A stretch of DNA of 14,162 nt from Candidatus Aerophobota bacterium (GCA_030607715.1 JAUWJM010000029.1:1-14162), one strand, 5' to 3'. Positions 1 to 8,533 are shown, numbered from the stretch's first letter. Translations and numbers: made by a program. Notes: generated from the sequence alone by a model not told the origin.

Positions 1-515
1 TAAATATAATTCTCAACCAGCTTCTTAATTTACCCCTTTCTCCAAATTTTTTAGTGGATTTCCCCAGGTTTTCTCTGGTTAGTATGTTTGTTTGGCAAGC
101 AGGTGGAAGTATGATTATATTTTTAGCTGGACTTCAAAATATGCCAAAAGAGCTAATTGAAGCAGCAAAAATAGATGGAGCAAATAGCTATTCTATATTT
201 AAGAATATTACTTTACCATTAATGTCACCAGTTATACTTTATCAAGTAATAATAGGTATAATGCTTTCTTTTGGTGTAATAATTAAGCCTATACTACTAA
301 CCTCTTCTCCCGGAGCTGCCTTCACAGCATTTTTGAATCAGCAACCCCCTTTCCAGAACTTTTTCACCATAATTTACGCTTTTCAACAGTGCTTTACAAA
401 TCAACGTTTTGGTTACGGCATGGCAGTATTATGGTTAATGTTTATTATTATGTTGATAGTGACTTTTATCTTTTTAAAGGTAAGCAGGAAATTAGTTTAC
501 TATGAATACGAGTAA
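1..515 (+). CDS. ABC sugar transporter permease, MalF/UgpA-type (5' truncated)
   Basis: Inner-membrane subunit of a CUT1-type carbohydrate ABC importer, cut by the left window edge. The frame is open from position 3 with no stop, so the GTG at 54 is internal and is not the start. About 170 C-terminal residues are visible. They include the cytoplasmic EAA loop that docks onto the ATPase, read as EAAKIDGANSYSIFKNITLP (about 156-215), followed by hydrophobic segments at about 225-285 and 415-475. The end, with basic and aromatic residues after the last membrane helix, is typical of MalF-like permeases. The next permease begins 11 bases downstream. The cognate solute-binding protein is probably upstream of the window. 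The family is clear; the substrate cannot be read from the sequence. Confidence 0.88.
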   Translation, partial: NIILNQLLNLPLSPNFLVDFPRFSLVSMFVWQAGGSMIIFLAGLQNMPKELIEAAKIDGANSYSIFKNITLPLMSPVILYQVIIGIMLSFGVIIKPILLTSSPGAAFTAFLNQQPPFQNFFTIIYAFQQCFTNQRFGYGMAVLWLMFIIMLIVTFIFLKVSRKLVYYEYE

Positions 516-526
516 AGACAGATAAG

Positions 527-1369
527 ATGAACGCAACAAGTATAAAACCATTAAGAAAAGCACTTTTCTATGTATTTTTAATTATTATTGGAGCTATGTT
601 TATAGTTCCTCTCTTTTGGCTTATTCTTTGTTCTTTAAAAACTCAACAGGAAATGGTAACCCTCCCACCAATTTTTTTGCCAAATATAGCGAAATTCACA
701 AATTATTTTTTAGCACTCACAAAAATCAATTATTTTGGGTATCTGTGGAATACTATTGCTTTAAGTATGATATATACAATCCCTGGTATTATAACTGCAT
801 CAATTTTTGGATACGCATTTGCTCGATTTCGTGTTCCGGGTAAAAATTTCTTTTTTAGTATTGTTATAGTTCTTTTAATGATACCCCCGGTTTCAGTTAT
901 GCTTCCTGAATATGTGTTTTACACTAAGCTAAGAATTATTAATACTTACTATATTTGGCTTTTGTGGGGTTTGGGTGCAAATCCTTTGTATATTTAACTT
1001 TTTAGACAGTTTTTTTCTTATATTCCTGTTGAGTTGGAAGAAGCCGCTATTCTTGATGGATGTAGCAGGATGGGAGTATTGTTCAGGATATTTGTTCCAC
1101 TTTCAAAACCTATATTTATTACTGTGTTTATTTTGTCTTTTCTATGGGTATATGGCGATTTTATGGGTCCTGTAATTTTCTTAAGTGGTGAAAAGACTAC
1201 TTTGCCAGTAGCTATGTCTACTGGATATGTTGTTCGAAGTGGGATTTTGTTAGTAAGTGTGCTTTTAGCCGGGATAGTAATTTACATTATACCGGTTCTT
1301 TTGATTTTCGTCTTTGGACAAAAGTACTATGTAAAAGGACTTTTGTCATCAAGCGGAACCAAAGGCTAA
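527..1369 (+). pseudogene. ABC sugar transporter permease, MalG-type, interrupted by in-frame TAA
   Basis: Partner membrane subunit of the preceding permease, MalG/UgpE type. Translation from ATG 527 runs to a TAA at 995-997 (156 residues). The same frame then continues without any shift for 123 more residues to TAA 1367-1369, giving 280 codon positions in all, the usual family length. The stop falls just before the EAA loop: residues before it end NPLYI, and after it follow LFRQFFSYIPVELEEAAILDG, exactly as a family member would read. A protein ending at 995 would lack the ATPase-docking loop and the last two membrane helices. The TTG at 1034 has no Shine-Dalgarno site, so restart is unlikely. 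A single base change (for example TTA Leu to TAA) explains it. Sequencing error, recent inactivation or readthrough are all possible. The ribosome site before 527 is weak (AGATAAG). Confidence 0.85.
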
Positions 1370-1441
1370 GTATTTCTATTTTCAGGAAAATTTTAGGAAA
1401 TCTAAGCTGTTACGAAATTAATGTTAATAAAGGAGAAGATA

Positions 1442-2422
1442 ATGGCTATAGAAACAAAGTACTCGGTGGGGTTTGGTCCATTAACTGCTTGCGGAGATCG
1501 TTTTGTATCAAAGTATCATCCAGATGATATAAATTTAAGAGAAAAGATAAAAATACTGGCAAAGATGGAAGGCCTAAAGGGAGTTTATCTTGGTTATCCT
1601 TCTGATTTTCATTTCTTTTCTAATACTAAGGAGTTGAAGAAAGAGCTGGAGAAAAATAATTTAGAAGTATCAATGATTGAAATTGAGCTTTTCTCTGAAC
1701 CTATTTGGAAATATGGTTCTTTTACCTCAGATGATGAAAAAATTAGACAAAGAGCTGTGGATCTTGCTAAAAAAGGAATAGATGCATCAGTGATTTTTGG
1801 AAATAACCATATAAGTATGTGTCTCCTGCAGGATGGTTATGATTATCCCTTTCAATCTAATTATAGAAAAGCCTGGGAGAGATTAGTAGAGGCAATTAAG
1901 GAAATAGCTCAATATCGAAAAGATGTAAGAATTTGCCTGGAGTACAAAATAAAAGAGGCCAGAACACACATATATATGGCAACCATAGGCAAGACTCTTA
2001 TGTTAATAAACGAGGTTAAAGAAAATAATGTTGGTGTATTGATAGATATAGGTCATTCTTATATGGCATATGAGAATCCTGCTGAATCAGTAATGTTAGC
2101 AGATATGCATGATAAACTTTACTACATTGAACTTAACGATAACTACCGTAATTGGGATGATGATATGATTGCAGGGACAGTTCATTTCTGGGAAACTATA
2201 GAGTTTTTGTACTGGTTAAATGAGATTGGATACGATGACTGGTATAACTTTGATATCTTTCCTTACAGAGAGAATGGTTTTGAGGCTGTAAGGCAATGTA
2301 TAAAAAATTCAGAAATGCTTAAACAATTCGCTGTAAAAATACCCAGAGATAAGCTAAACTCTTTAAGAGAAGAAAATAACGTTACTGGTATCATTGAACT
2401 TTTACGAAAGTTACTTGTTTAA
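1442..2422 (+). CDS. Sugar isomerase/epimerase-like TIM barrel protein (xylose isomerase-like)
   Basis: A 326-residue protein of the xylose isomerase-like TIM barrel superfamily (AP endonuclease 2 fold), probably a metal-dependent sugar isomerase or epimerase in the cytoplasm. Candidate metal ligands are Glu167 (in CLEYK), Asp202 and His205 (LIDIGHS), the Asn/Asp-rich LNDNYRNWDDDM strand end, and His248/Glu251 (GTVHFWE). The C-terminal part, GYDDWYNFDIFPYREN, is typical of a subgroup found in sugar catabolic operons. The ATG at 1442 is chosen over the in-frame ATG at 1421 because AGGAG at 1431-1435 is spaced 6 bases before 1442 and lies inside the longer version. The gene follows the first transporter after 72 bases and begins the catabolic string. 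Exact substrate unknown; a general isomerase call is safer than a named enzyme. Confidence 0.8.
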   Translation: MAIETKYSVGFGPLTACGDRFVSKYHPDDINLREKIKILAKMEGLKGVYLGYPSDFHFFSNTKELKKELEKNNLEVSMIEIELFSEPIWKYGSFTSDDEKIRQRAVDLAKKGIDASVIFGNNHISMCLLQDGYDYPFQSNYRKAWERLVEAIKEIAQYRKDVRICLEYKIKEARTHIYMATIGKTLMLINEVKENNVGVLIDIGHSYMAYENPAESVMLADMHDKLYYIELNDNYRNWDDDMIAGTVHFWETIEFLYWLNEIGYDDWYNFDIFPYRENGFEAVRQCIKNSEMLKQFAVKIPRDKLNSLREENNVTGIIELLRKLLV

Positions 2423-2476
2423 AAAACTACCTGAGCTTTAGTTTTCTAAGAAGCAAAAAAGATACTTGATTCAATA

Positions 2477-2495
2477 AAAAGGGGTGTATATATTG
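2477..2495 (+). promoter_or_regulatory. Ribosome binding site deciding a TTG start
   Basis: AAAAGGGG at 2477-2484 lies 8 bases before TTG 2493. It overlaps the alternative GTG at 2484, which would therefore have no site of its own. Starting at TTG gives MWSKQERVEAVFNHEIPDRVP, which lines up with the standard N-terminus of the UroD-like family (M-x-x-RERV...NHxxPDRVP). Confidence 0.6.
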
Positions 2496-3623
2496 TGGTC
2501 AAAACAGGAAAGAGTAGAAGCTGTTTTTAATCATGAAATTCCCGATCGAGTTCCTATTTTTGAATGTCTTGTTAATGATGGTATTTTGGAACATTTTGGG
2601 GGAGAGTATATTAAATCAGGTGATGCAGAAGGTTTTATTAGGGCATGTTCTAAATGCCTTGATGTATGTCACCCGTTATGGCTTCCTGAAAAACCTCGCA
2701 TTGAGAAGGATTCAGATTATTTATATAGATTAAAAAAATCTAACTCGCTTGTTTGGAATAAATGGGGTCTTCATCCCGGTTTTACCAAAAAATATGAGAG
2801 ATGGACAAATTGGATTATAGAAAGGCCTTTTAGAACTGATGATGAATGTGTTGAGTGGATAAAGAAACAGATAGAAAAGGAAGAGGCATGGCAGCCCGAT
2901 GATAATTTTGCAAGAGACTACCAAAAGCGCGTAAAAATAATGAAAAAATGGAAAGATGATATGGTCTATCCTGATATTCATACCATGGATGGACTATATA
3001 AAAATTATCTTCTCATTGGAATGGAAAAATTCATTTATATTTATTACGATCATCCAGAATTGATAAGAAAATGGATAAAAGTTACCAATGAAAGGATTTT
3101 AAGGAAACTGGAAGTTAAATCACGCTATCATAATTCTTTTGTAGCAATGATTTGGTCAGATTTAGCTGCTAAAGGGGGTTCTCTATTTTCACCAGGCATG
3201 CTGGAGAATATTTGCTATCCTTACTTAAAGGAAATTGTTGACCTATTACATAGCAGGAATTTTAAAGTAATTTTTCATTCAGATGGGGATATGTTAAAGT
3301 TGCTCCCTGTTTTGGTTGATAAAGTTCATATTGATGGGTTTAATACTGTAGAAGTGGGAGCAGGAATGAATGTTAGGCAAGTTAAGCAAGAATATGGAGA
3401 TCGATTGGTTTTGGTAGGCGGAATGGATGCTGATATTCTGACCAGAGGTACTAAAGAAGAGGTTATTGCTGAGACTAAAAAATTAATTGATGTAGCAGGA
3501 AAAAATGGAGGATTATTGATAGCTTCCTCAATCGGAGAGCTAAATAATAGTATGCCCACAGAAAATATTTTGGCTTATTTTAAGACCATCTGGGATTATG
3601 GAAGATACCCCATAGGAAGTTAG
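2493..3623 (+). CDS. UroD-like protein (MtaA/CmuA superfamily), His-x-Asp variant
   Basis: A 376-residue member of the uroporphyrinogen decarboxylase-like superfamily. It has the N-terminal signature NHEIPDRVP and a late TIM-barrel segment FHSDGD...VGGMD. Corrinoid:thiol methyltransferases of this superfamily bind zinc with a His-x-Cys...Cys set. Here the motif is His262-Ser-Asp264 and no Cys stands at the third position (the region reads LLIASSIGELNNSMPTENI). It may therefore use another metal or chemistry, or act as a lyase or decarboxylase rather than a thiol methyltransferase. True haem-pathway UroD is unlikely: the arginine-rich N-terminal substrate motif is not visible and the setting is sugar catabolism. 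The TTG start follows the ribosome site at 2477-2484. The gene ends in TAG, 101 bases before the amidohydrolase. Confidence 0.85.
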   Translation: MWSKQERVEAVFNHEIPDRVPIFECLVNDGILEHFGGEYIKSGDAEGFIRACSKCLDVCHPLWLPEKPRIEKDSDYLYRLKKSNSLVWNKWGLHPGFTKKYERWTNWIIERPFRTDDECVEWIKKQIEKEEAWQPDDNFARDYQKRVKIMKKWKDDMVYPDIHTMDGLYKNYLLIGMEKFIYIYYDHPELIRKWIKVTNERILRKLEVKSRYHNSFVAMIWSDLAAKGGSLFSPGMLENICYPYLKEIVDLLHSRNFKVIFHSDGDMLKLLPVLVDKVHIDGFNTVEVGAGMNVRQVKQEYGDRLVLVGGMDADILTRGTKEEVIAETKKLIDVAGKNGGLLIASSIGELNNSMPTENILAYFKTIWDYGRYPIGS

Positions 3624-3641
3624 ATTAAGAGGTAGTAAAAA

Positions 3642-3707
3642 ATGAAACAGGGTTCATTCATTATTCAAATTGCCGAATCTCTAAGTGATAAATTCAGATT
3701 CTTTTGA
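3642..3707 (+). CDS. Possible 21-residue small ORF
   Basis: ATG to TGA, reading MKQGSFIIQIAESLSDKFRFF. An AGAGG-like site lies about 9 bases upstream, which is weak support. The stretch also holds an inverted repeat, GAATCT (about 3675-3680) with AGATTC (about 3696-3701), followed by TTTT. The spacer could therefore equally be a weak attenuator between the UroD-like and amidohydrolase genes. No family recognised; it could be chance. Confidence 0.18.
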   Translation: MKQGSFIIQIAESLSDKFRFF

Positions 3708-3724
3708 GATTAAGGAGAGTTTTT

Positions 3725-4732
3725 ATGTGGAAAGAAACAACTAAATATGAGAGAAATTTAAGGGTATTTAAAGAAGAACTGGAGGATTTTTTACCTTTAA
3801 AAATTTTGGATTTTCATGTTCATATATTTCCTAAAGGGACAATCCCCCCTGGGCATGAAAAATTTTCCTGTGCTGGTCATAAGATCGAACAGTATAGCTT
3901 TGAAGAATTAAAGGAAGATTTTGCTGATTTTTACCCTGAGAGAGATTGTTATGCTGTTTGTTTTGGTATACCATATACAGAATGTGATACATATAAAAAT
4001 AATGAGTATATTGCGGAATACTGCGATGGTAAGAAGTTTTTTTCTTTAAGGCTTCTGCGTCCCGAAGATAATCCAGAGATTGTTACCAAGGAGATAAGAG
4101 AAAAGAATTTTCTTGGGTTTAAACCTTATCTTAACTATGTTAATAAAAAAGTTGAAGATGTCCAGATAAACGATATGCTTCCCTGTAAGTTAATGGAAAT
4201 TGCCGAAAAATTCTCTCTTATTATTATGCTTCATATCCCAAGAAAGGAAAGACTTGCTGATCCGGTAAATCAAAAGCAAATTGTTGAGTTAGCCGAGAAC
4301 TATCCAAAGGCAAAGATAGTTCTTGCTCATATTGGAAGAGCTTATTTTTTAAAAAATATCGTAGGAAACCTTGATAAAATAAAGCGCTTTTCTAATGTTT
4401 ATTATGATTTAGCAATGTTAAATAACTGGGAGGTGCTTGAGTATCTTTTTGATAATGTAGAATCTTATAAAATACTTTACGGTACAGATACTCCAATAGC
4501 TATTGCTCCAGGCAAGTCTGTAGAAATTAATGACCAGTATACTTATGTAACTCCTATCCCCTGGGAGCTTTCTATTTCAGATGATCATAAAAAGCTTATT
4601 TTCACCTCTTTTCTCTATGAAGAGTTAAGAGCTATTAAAAAAGCTGCTAAAAGACTTAATCTTTCCAGGTCATTCATTGAGGATATTTTTTACAATAATG
4701 GGATGGAACTTTTGAAATCTGTCAAAATATAG
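3725..4732 (+). CDS. Amidohydrolase (amidohydrolase 2 / TIM-barrel metal-dependent hydrolase)
   Basis: A 335-residue metal-dependent hydrolase of the amidohydrolase-2 family (PF04909 type). The family includes lactonases, decarboxylases and hydrolases acting on cyclic acids. Visible active-site elements in order are the H-x-H pair His31/His33 in ILDFHVHIFP, a mid-barrel His in IIMLHIPR, a His in IVLAHIGRAY, and the late Asp in LYGTDTP. All the expected metal ligands appear present. The ATG at 3725 is chosen over TTG 3704 because AAGGAG (3712-3717) is spaced 7 bases before it and would lie inside the longer version. The stop TAG overlaps the ribosome site of the kinase 10 bases downstream, so the two are probably translationally coupled. 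Beside a kinase and sugar isomerases, opening of a sugar lactone is plausible but not shown. Confidence 0.82.
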   Translation: MWKETTKYERNLRVFKEELEDFLPLKILDFHVHIFPKGTIPPGHEKFSCAGHKIEQYSFEELKEDFADFYPERDCYAVCFGIPYTECDTYKNNEYIAEYCDGKKFFSLRLLRPEDNPEIVTKEIREKNFLGFKPYLNYVNKKVEDVQINDMLPCKLMEIAEKFSLIIMLHIPRKERLADPVNQKQIVELAENYPKAKIVLAHIGRAYFLKNIVGNLDKIKRFSNVYYDLAMLNNWEVLEYLFDNVESYKILYGTDTPIAIAPGKSVEINDQYTYVTPIPWELSISDDHKKLIFTSFLYEELRAIKKAAKRLNLSRSFIEDIFYNNGMELLKSVKI

Positions 4733-4742
4733 GAAAAAATAA

Positions 4743-6236
4743 ATGAGTTTTTTGTTAGGAATAGATATAGGTACAACAGCCACTAAAACTTTACTAATTA
4801 ATCAAGATGGGAAAGTTATTGCTTTGGCTCAGCAAGAGTATGATATAATACCTTCTCACAATACCTGGGTTGAGCAAAATCCTGAGGATTGGTGGGATGC
4901 AATAGTTAAAACAATAAGAAGAGTAGTTAAGGATGATGAGATCAAAAAGAGAATAAAAGGGATTAGCCTTTCTACTCAAGGAGGAACATTAATTCTGGTT
5001 GACTTAGAAGGAAAGCCCTTAAGAAAGGCTATTACCTGGCTTGATCAAAGAGCAGGAGAGCAAAGTGAAAGGTTGAAAGAAAAATTTGGAGATGATTTCT
5101 TTTATAGCCGAACGGGTTATAAACCTCATAGTGGTCTTCCTTTACTATGTATATGCTGGCTAAAAGATAATGAACCTGAGCTTTTCAAAAAAGGAAATAA
5201 ATTTCTCTTTGTTAATGACTATATAATCTACAAGCTTACCGGTAAATACTGTAATGATCCTTCCAATGCTTCTATAACAATGCTGTATAACTTAAAACTT
5301 GGAGATTGGGATGATGAGTTACTTCAAATAGCTGGCATCTCAAAAGAGAGGCTTTCAAAAATTAGAGATTCTGGAGCTCCAATTGGAATGCTTACAAAAT
5401 CATCTGCTAAGATACTGAACCTATCTCAAAATGTTATTGTTTCCTCAGGAGGACATGACCAGTACTGTGCCTCTTTGGGATCTGGAGCCTTTGAGGATGG
5501 GGGCTGTTTAGTTTCCTCTGGAACAGCTTGGGTTCTTTTGTGCTCCTCAGATAAAGCTGTTTTTGATATTAAAAGCAATATTATACCAGGAAGACATGTT
5601 ATTAAGGATAAGTGGGGAGCTATGGCTACTATTTCCAGTGGTGGAGTGGTGATGGAATGGTTTAAGAGTAATCTTATTGATAATGATGAAACAAATATAT
5701 ACGATTTATATAACAAAAAAGCAAAAGATATACCATTGGGTTCTAATAACTTGTTATTTTTCCCTCACTTTATTGGTTCAACCGCACCTACCTATCAGTC
5801 AAATGCTAAAGGAGCTGTTATAGGGTTAACCTTATCTCATAATAAATATAATATTTTTAAATCAATTATGGAAGGTTTGGGTTTTGAGGTTTTATGGAAC
5901 ATTGAAGTTATCAAGAAATTAGGAATTAGTATTAAAAAAATTAAAATGATAGGGGGAGCAACTAAGAGTAAACTGTGGCCTCAAATAATAGCTGATGTTA
6001 CAGGGGAAAGAATATTTGTTCCTTCTGTAACTGAGGCTGCCTGTTTGGGAGCAGCAATACTTGCTGGAGTTGGAGCAGGAGTTTTTAAAAATCCTGAGGA
6101 AGGTTTTGAAAAACTGCAGATAGAGGAAAAAGAGATTACGCCCTTTCAAGATAATACAGTAAAGTATAAAAAATTGTTTAAAGTTTATAAAAAAACTTTT
6201 TGGAAGCTCCAGGATTCCTATAAGAGTTTAAGATAA
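4743..6236 (+). CDS. FGGY-family carbohydrate kinase (xylulokinase-like)
   Basis: A 497-residue ATP-dependent sugar kinase of the FGGY family (full length for the family). It opens with the phosphate-binding strand LGIDIGTTATK (Asp8), has ITWLDQRAGEQ (Asp101-Arg103) in the N-terminal domain, and GGHDQYCASLGSG with Asp239 as the likely catalytic base. The C-terminal ATP domain has GGATKSKLWPQIIADVTGERI and a final AACLGAAILAGVGAG. Xylulokinases usually carry a QMHG-type sugar-contacting motif after the second strand; here it reads STQGGT (about 77-82). The sugar is thus probably not plain D-xylulose. AGGA (4731-4734) gives 8-base spacing to ATG. The UroD-like gene follows after only 6 bases, so this is one operon. 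Confidence 0.92.
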   Translation: MSFLLGIDIGTTATKTLLINQDGKVIALAQQEYDIIPSHNTWVEQNPEDWWDAIVKTIRRVVKDDEIKKRIKGISLSTQGGTLILVDLEGKPLRKAITWLDQRAGEQSERLKEKFGDDFFYSRTGYKPHSGLPLLCICWLKDNEPELFKKGNKFLFVNDYIIYKLTGKYCNDPSNASITMLYNLKLGDWDDELLQIAGISKERLSKIRDSGAPIGMLTKSSAKILNLSQNVIVSSGGHDQYCASLGSGAFEDGGCLVSSGTAWVLLCSSDKAVFDIKSNIIPGRHVIKDKWGAMATISSGGVVMEWFKSNLIDNDETNIYDLYNKKAKDIPLGSNNLLFFPHFIGSTAPTYQSNAKGAVIGLTLSHNKYNIFKSIMEGLGFEVLWNIEVIKKLGISIKKIKMIGGATKSKLWPQIIADVTGERIFVPSVTEAACLGAAILAGVGAGVFKNPEEGFEKLQIEEKEITPFQDNTVKYKKLFKVYKKTFWKLQDSYKSLR

Positions 6237-6242
6237 GAAAGA

Positions 6243-7367
6243 ATGACAGGAAGAGAAAGAATAATAAATTGCTTAGATCATAGAGAAGCAGATAGGGTGC
6301 CTGTTTCACCATTTATATGGGAGAACTTTGTAAGGGAATTTTATCAAAGTTATGATGTAGATCTAATTGAGGGAACAGCAAAAATTTATAACCATTTTGG
6401 CTTTGATATAATACATAGAACCTGTAGTCCCTGTCTTTACCTTGAATATGAAAGACAATTGGAAAGTAAAAACTGGAAGCCTTCAGTTACAGTTGAGGAA
6501 AAAGGGGAATCCCGATTTGAGACAACTGTAATTAAGACACCTCAAGGTGAGCTAACTCAAGTAATACAGTTTGAAAGGACTTCTGAATATGAGACTTTAG
6601 TATTTTATAAGGAGTATTTTATTAAAACGAAAGATGATTTAGATAAATTTATTAAGTATCAACCCCCGGTTCCTGATTTTGATACAAAAATGATAAATAA
6701 AGCTCAAGAGATAATAGGGAATAAAGGTATAACAGCTCCCTGGGTGCAGGGAGTATTTAATTATCTGGGTGTTTATCTAAGAAGAATAGATGACCTTATA
6801 ATAGATGCTATGGTTAACAAACCTTTCTATGAAAAATTAATGGATTATTCTTTAAAAAGAAATTTTGCCCATATAATGAGGATCATTAAGGCTAATCCAG
6901 ATGCCTTAAGTTACGGTGGAAACTTAGCTGGGGGAGATCTTGGTCCTGAATTATTTATGAAGAATGTCTTTGAGTATGAAAAAAAGTTAATTAGCCAAAT
7001 TCAGAGCAAAGGTATCCGGGTGATTTATCATAACTGTGGGAATGCTACCAATCTCTTTGATGTTTATCCTAAGTTAGAAATGAGTACTTATGAATCTTTA
7101 ACTTCTCATCCTTATGGAGACACAAACTTAAAAGAAGTTAAAAGAAAACTTGGTCGATATATGACTTTAATGGGTAACATCGATCAAATAGACTTTTTAA
7201 GAAAAGCTTCTCCTGAAAAAGTTCGAGAAAAGGTAAGAGGAGTGATGCAAATAGCTAAACCTGAAGGTAATTTTATACTATCTACCAGCGATTATTTTAA
7301 TGAAAATACCCCTTATGAGAATATTTTTGCCTTATCAGATGCTGGGAAAGAATTTGGAAAATATTAA
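6243..7367 (+). CDS. UroD-like methyltransferase family protein (His-x-Cys, third Cys missing)
   Basis: A 374-residue MtaA/CmuA/UroD superfamily protein. The N-terminus MTGRERIINCLDHREADRVPVSP matches the family. The zinc motif is YHNCGN with His263 and Cys265. The third ligand position near the C-terminus reads ILSTSDYFNENTPYENI, with Ser/Asp in place of Cys. The usual GGID element is MGNID. It may transfer methyl groups like MtaA, but the incomplete ligand set makes the reaction uncertain. The start has only a weak purine site (AAGAAAG) directly behind the kinase stop, so translation probably depends on coupling. The next UroD-like gene follows after 11 bases. Both share the opening pattern M-T-x-RERII, suggesting tandem duplication followed by strong divergence. 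Confidence 0.86.
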   Translation: MTGRERIINCLDHREADRVPVSPFIWENFVREFYQSYDVDLIEGTAKIYNHFGFDIIHRTCSPCLYLEYERQLESKNWKPSVTVEEKGESRFETTVIKTPQGELTQVIQFERTSEYETLVFYKEYFIKTKDDLDKFIKYQPPVPDFDTKMINKAQEIIGNKGITAPWVQGVFNYLGVYLRRIDDLIIDAMVNKPFYEKLMDYSLKRNFAHIMRIIKANPDALSYGGNLAGGDLGPELFMKNVFEYEKKLISQIQSKGIRVIYHNCGNATNLFDVYPKLEMSTYESLTSHPYGDTNLKEVKRKLGRYMTLMGNIDQIDFLRKASPEKVREKVRGVMQIAKPEGNFILSTSDYFNENTPYENIFALSDAGKEFGKY

Positions 7368-7378
7368 AAGAGATAACT

Positions 7379-8533
7379 ATGACACCAAGGGAAAGAATTA
7401 TTAAAGCTATAAATCATAAAGAACCAGATAGAGTCCCCATCGATTTAGGTGGGAAAAACAATACTATGATAGATGAGGGTTATTATAGGTTGAAGAAGTA
7501 TTTAGGTATCCATAACCAAAGTCCTGAGGAGGAATTTTCTTCAACTTACTCAGTGGTGGTTAAATTTGATGAAAGAGTCTTAAAAAGGTTAAATGTGGAT
7601 TTTAGAAGAGTTTTCTTAAAAGGAAAAAATATTGAGCTTTCCAGAAAGCCTGGACAGGAATATTTTACTGGAGTAGATGAATGGGGAATAGGGTTAAGGA
7701 AAATAAGCTGTTATGCGGAAATGGTAGGTCACCCTTTAGAAAATGCCTCTATTGATGATTTGAAAGATTATCCCTGGCCTGATCCTTTTGATCCCATAAG
7801 AACAAAGGGATTAAGGGAAGAGGCAAAACGGCTATACTATGATACAGATTATGCTATAATAAGTGGTGAGATAGGAGGAGGTCTTTTTGAATATGCTTGT
7901 TGGCTTAGAGGAATGGAAAATTATCTTGTGGATATGATGTTAAACAAAGAGTTTGCCATTAAGTTGATAGAAAAGATCTTTGAAGTTGAGAAAAATCTCT
8001 GGGAAGTTTTTTTAACCGCTGTTGGTGATTATGTGCAGATAGTAGAGGTAGCCGATGATTATGGAACTCAAGAGGAGCCCATGATTTCTCCAGAGCTTTT
8101 TCGGGAAATTATTAAACCTTATCATAAAAGATTAGTAAGCTTTATTAAAGAGGTAACAGGTGGAAAAGTAAAGGTGAAACATCACACCTGTGGCTCAGTA
8201 TATGATTTAGTTGAAGATTTAATAGATTGTGGGGTAGATGTCCTCAATCCTGTTCAGCCCTTAGCTAAAAATATGAAACCAGAAAAGCTGAAGCCAAAAT
8301 TTGGTAAGAGAATTTGCTTTCATGGAGGTATTGACGAGCAATATGTACTTCCCAGGGGAACAGTTGAAGAAGTAAGAGAAGAGGTAAGAAGAAAAATAAA
8401 TGGTTTTGCTAAAGGAGGAGGATATATCCTTTCTCCAGCTCACTGCATTCAACCTGATGTTCCTCCAGAGAATATAGTAGCTATGTATGATGCGGCCTAT
8501 GAGTTTGGAAAATACCCACTGGGGATTGAGTAA
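7379..8533 (+). CDS. UroD-like methyltransferase family protein (complete His-x-Cys...Cys set)
   Basis: A 384-residue MtaA/CmuA-type UroD superfamily protein. It has the N-terminal signature MTPRERIIKAINHKEPDRVPID, the zinc pair His269 and Cys271 in HHTCGS, the DVLNPVQP strand, HGGID, and Cys356 in SPAHCIQPDVPPENI. His, Cys and a Cys about 85 residues later reproduce the H-x-C...C pattern of corrinoid:thiol methyltransferases. Of the three paralogues here it is the best candidate for zinc-dependent methyl transfer to a thiol or from a corrinoid. No corrinoid-binding protein (D-x-H-x-x-G) is found in the window, so a partner would have to be encoded elsewhere. The ribosome site is weak (AAGAGAT). 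It ends the catabolic string, and a 142-base leader follows. Confidence 0.88.
   Translation: MTPRERIIKAINHKEPDRVPIDLGGKNNTMIDEGYYRLKKYLGIHNQSPEEEFSSTYSVVVKFDERVLKRLNVDFRRVFLKGKNIELSRKPGQEYFTGVDEWGIGLRKISCYAEMVGHPLENASIDDLKDYPWPDPFDPIRTKGLREEAKRLYYDTDYAIISGEIGGGLFEYACWLRGMENYLVDMMLNKEFAIKLIEKIFEVEKNLWEVFLTAVGDYVQIVEVADDYGTQEEPMISPELFREIIKPYHKRLVSFIKEVTGGKVKVKHHTCGSVYDLVEDLIDCGVDVLNPVQPLAKNMKPEKLKPKFGKRICFHGGIDEQYVLPRGTVEEVREEVRRKINGFAKGGGYILSPAHCIQPDVPPENIVAMYDAAYEFGKYPLGIE

Noticed and set aside
54..515. GTG at 54 as the start of the first permease
   Set aside because: The frame is open to the window edge and the protein would lack its N-terminal helices; the gene is truncated by the window.
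1034..1369. Independent small gene starting at TTG 1034
   Set aside because: It is in the same frame as 527-997, has no ribosome site and is plainly the C-terminal part of the permease.
2423..2445. AAAACTA...TAGTTTT inverted repeat after the TIM-barrel gene
   Set aside because: A 7-pair, mostly A-T stem in AT-rich spacer without a following T-run is too weak to call a terminator.
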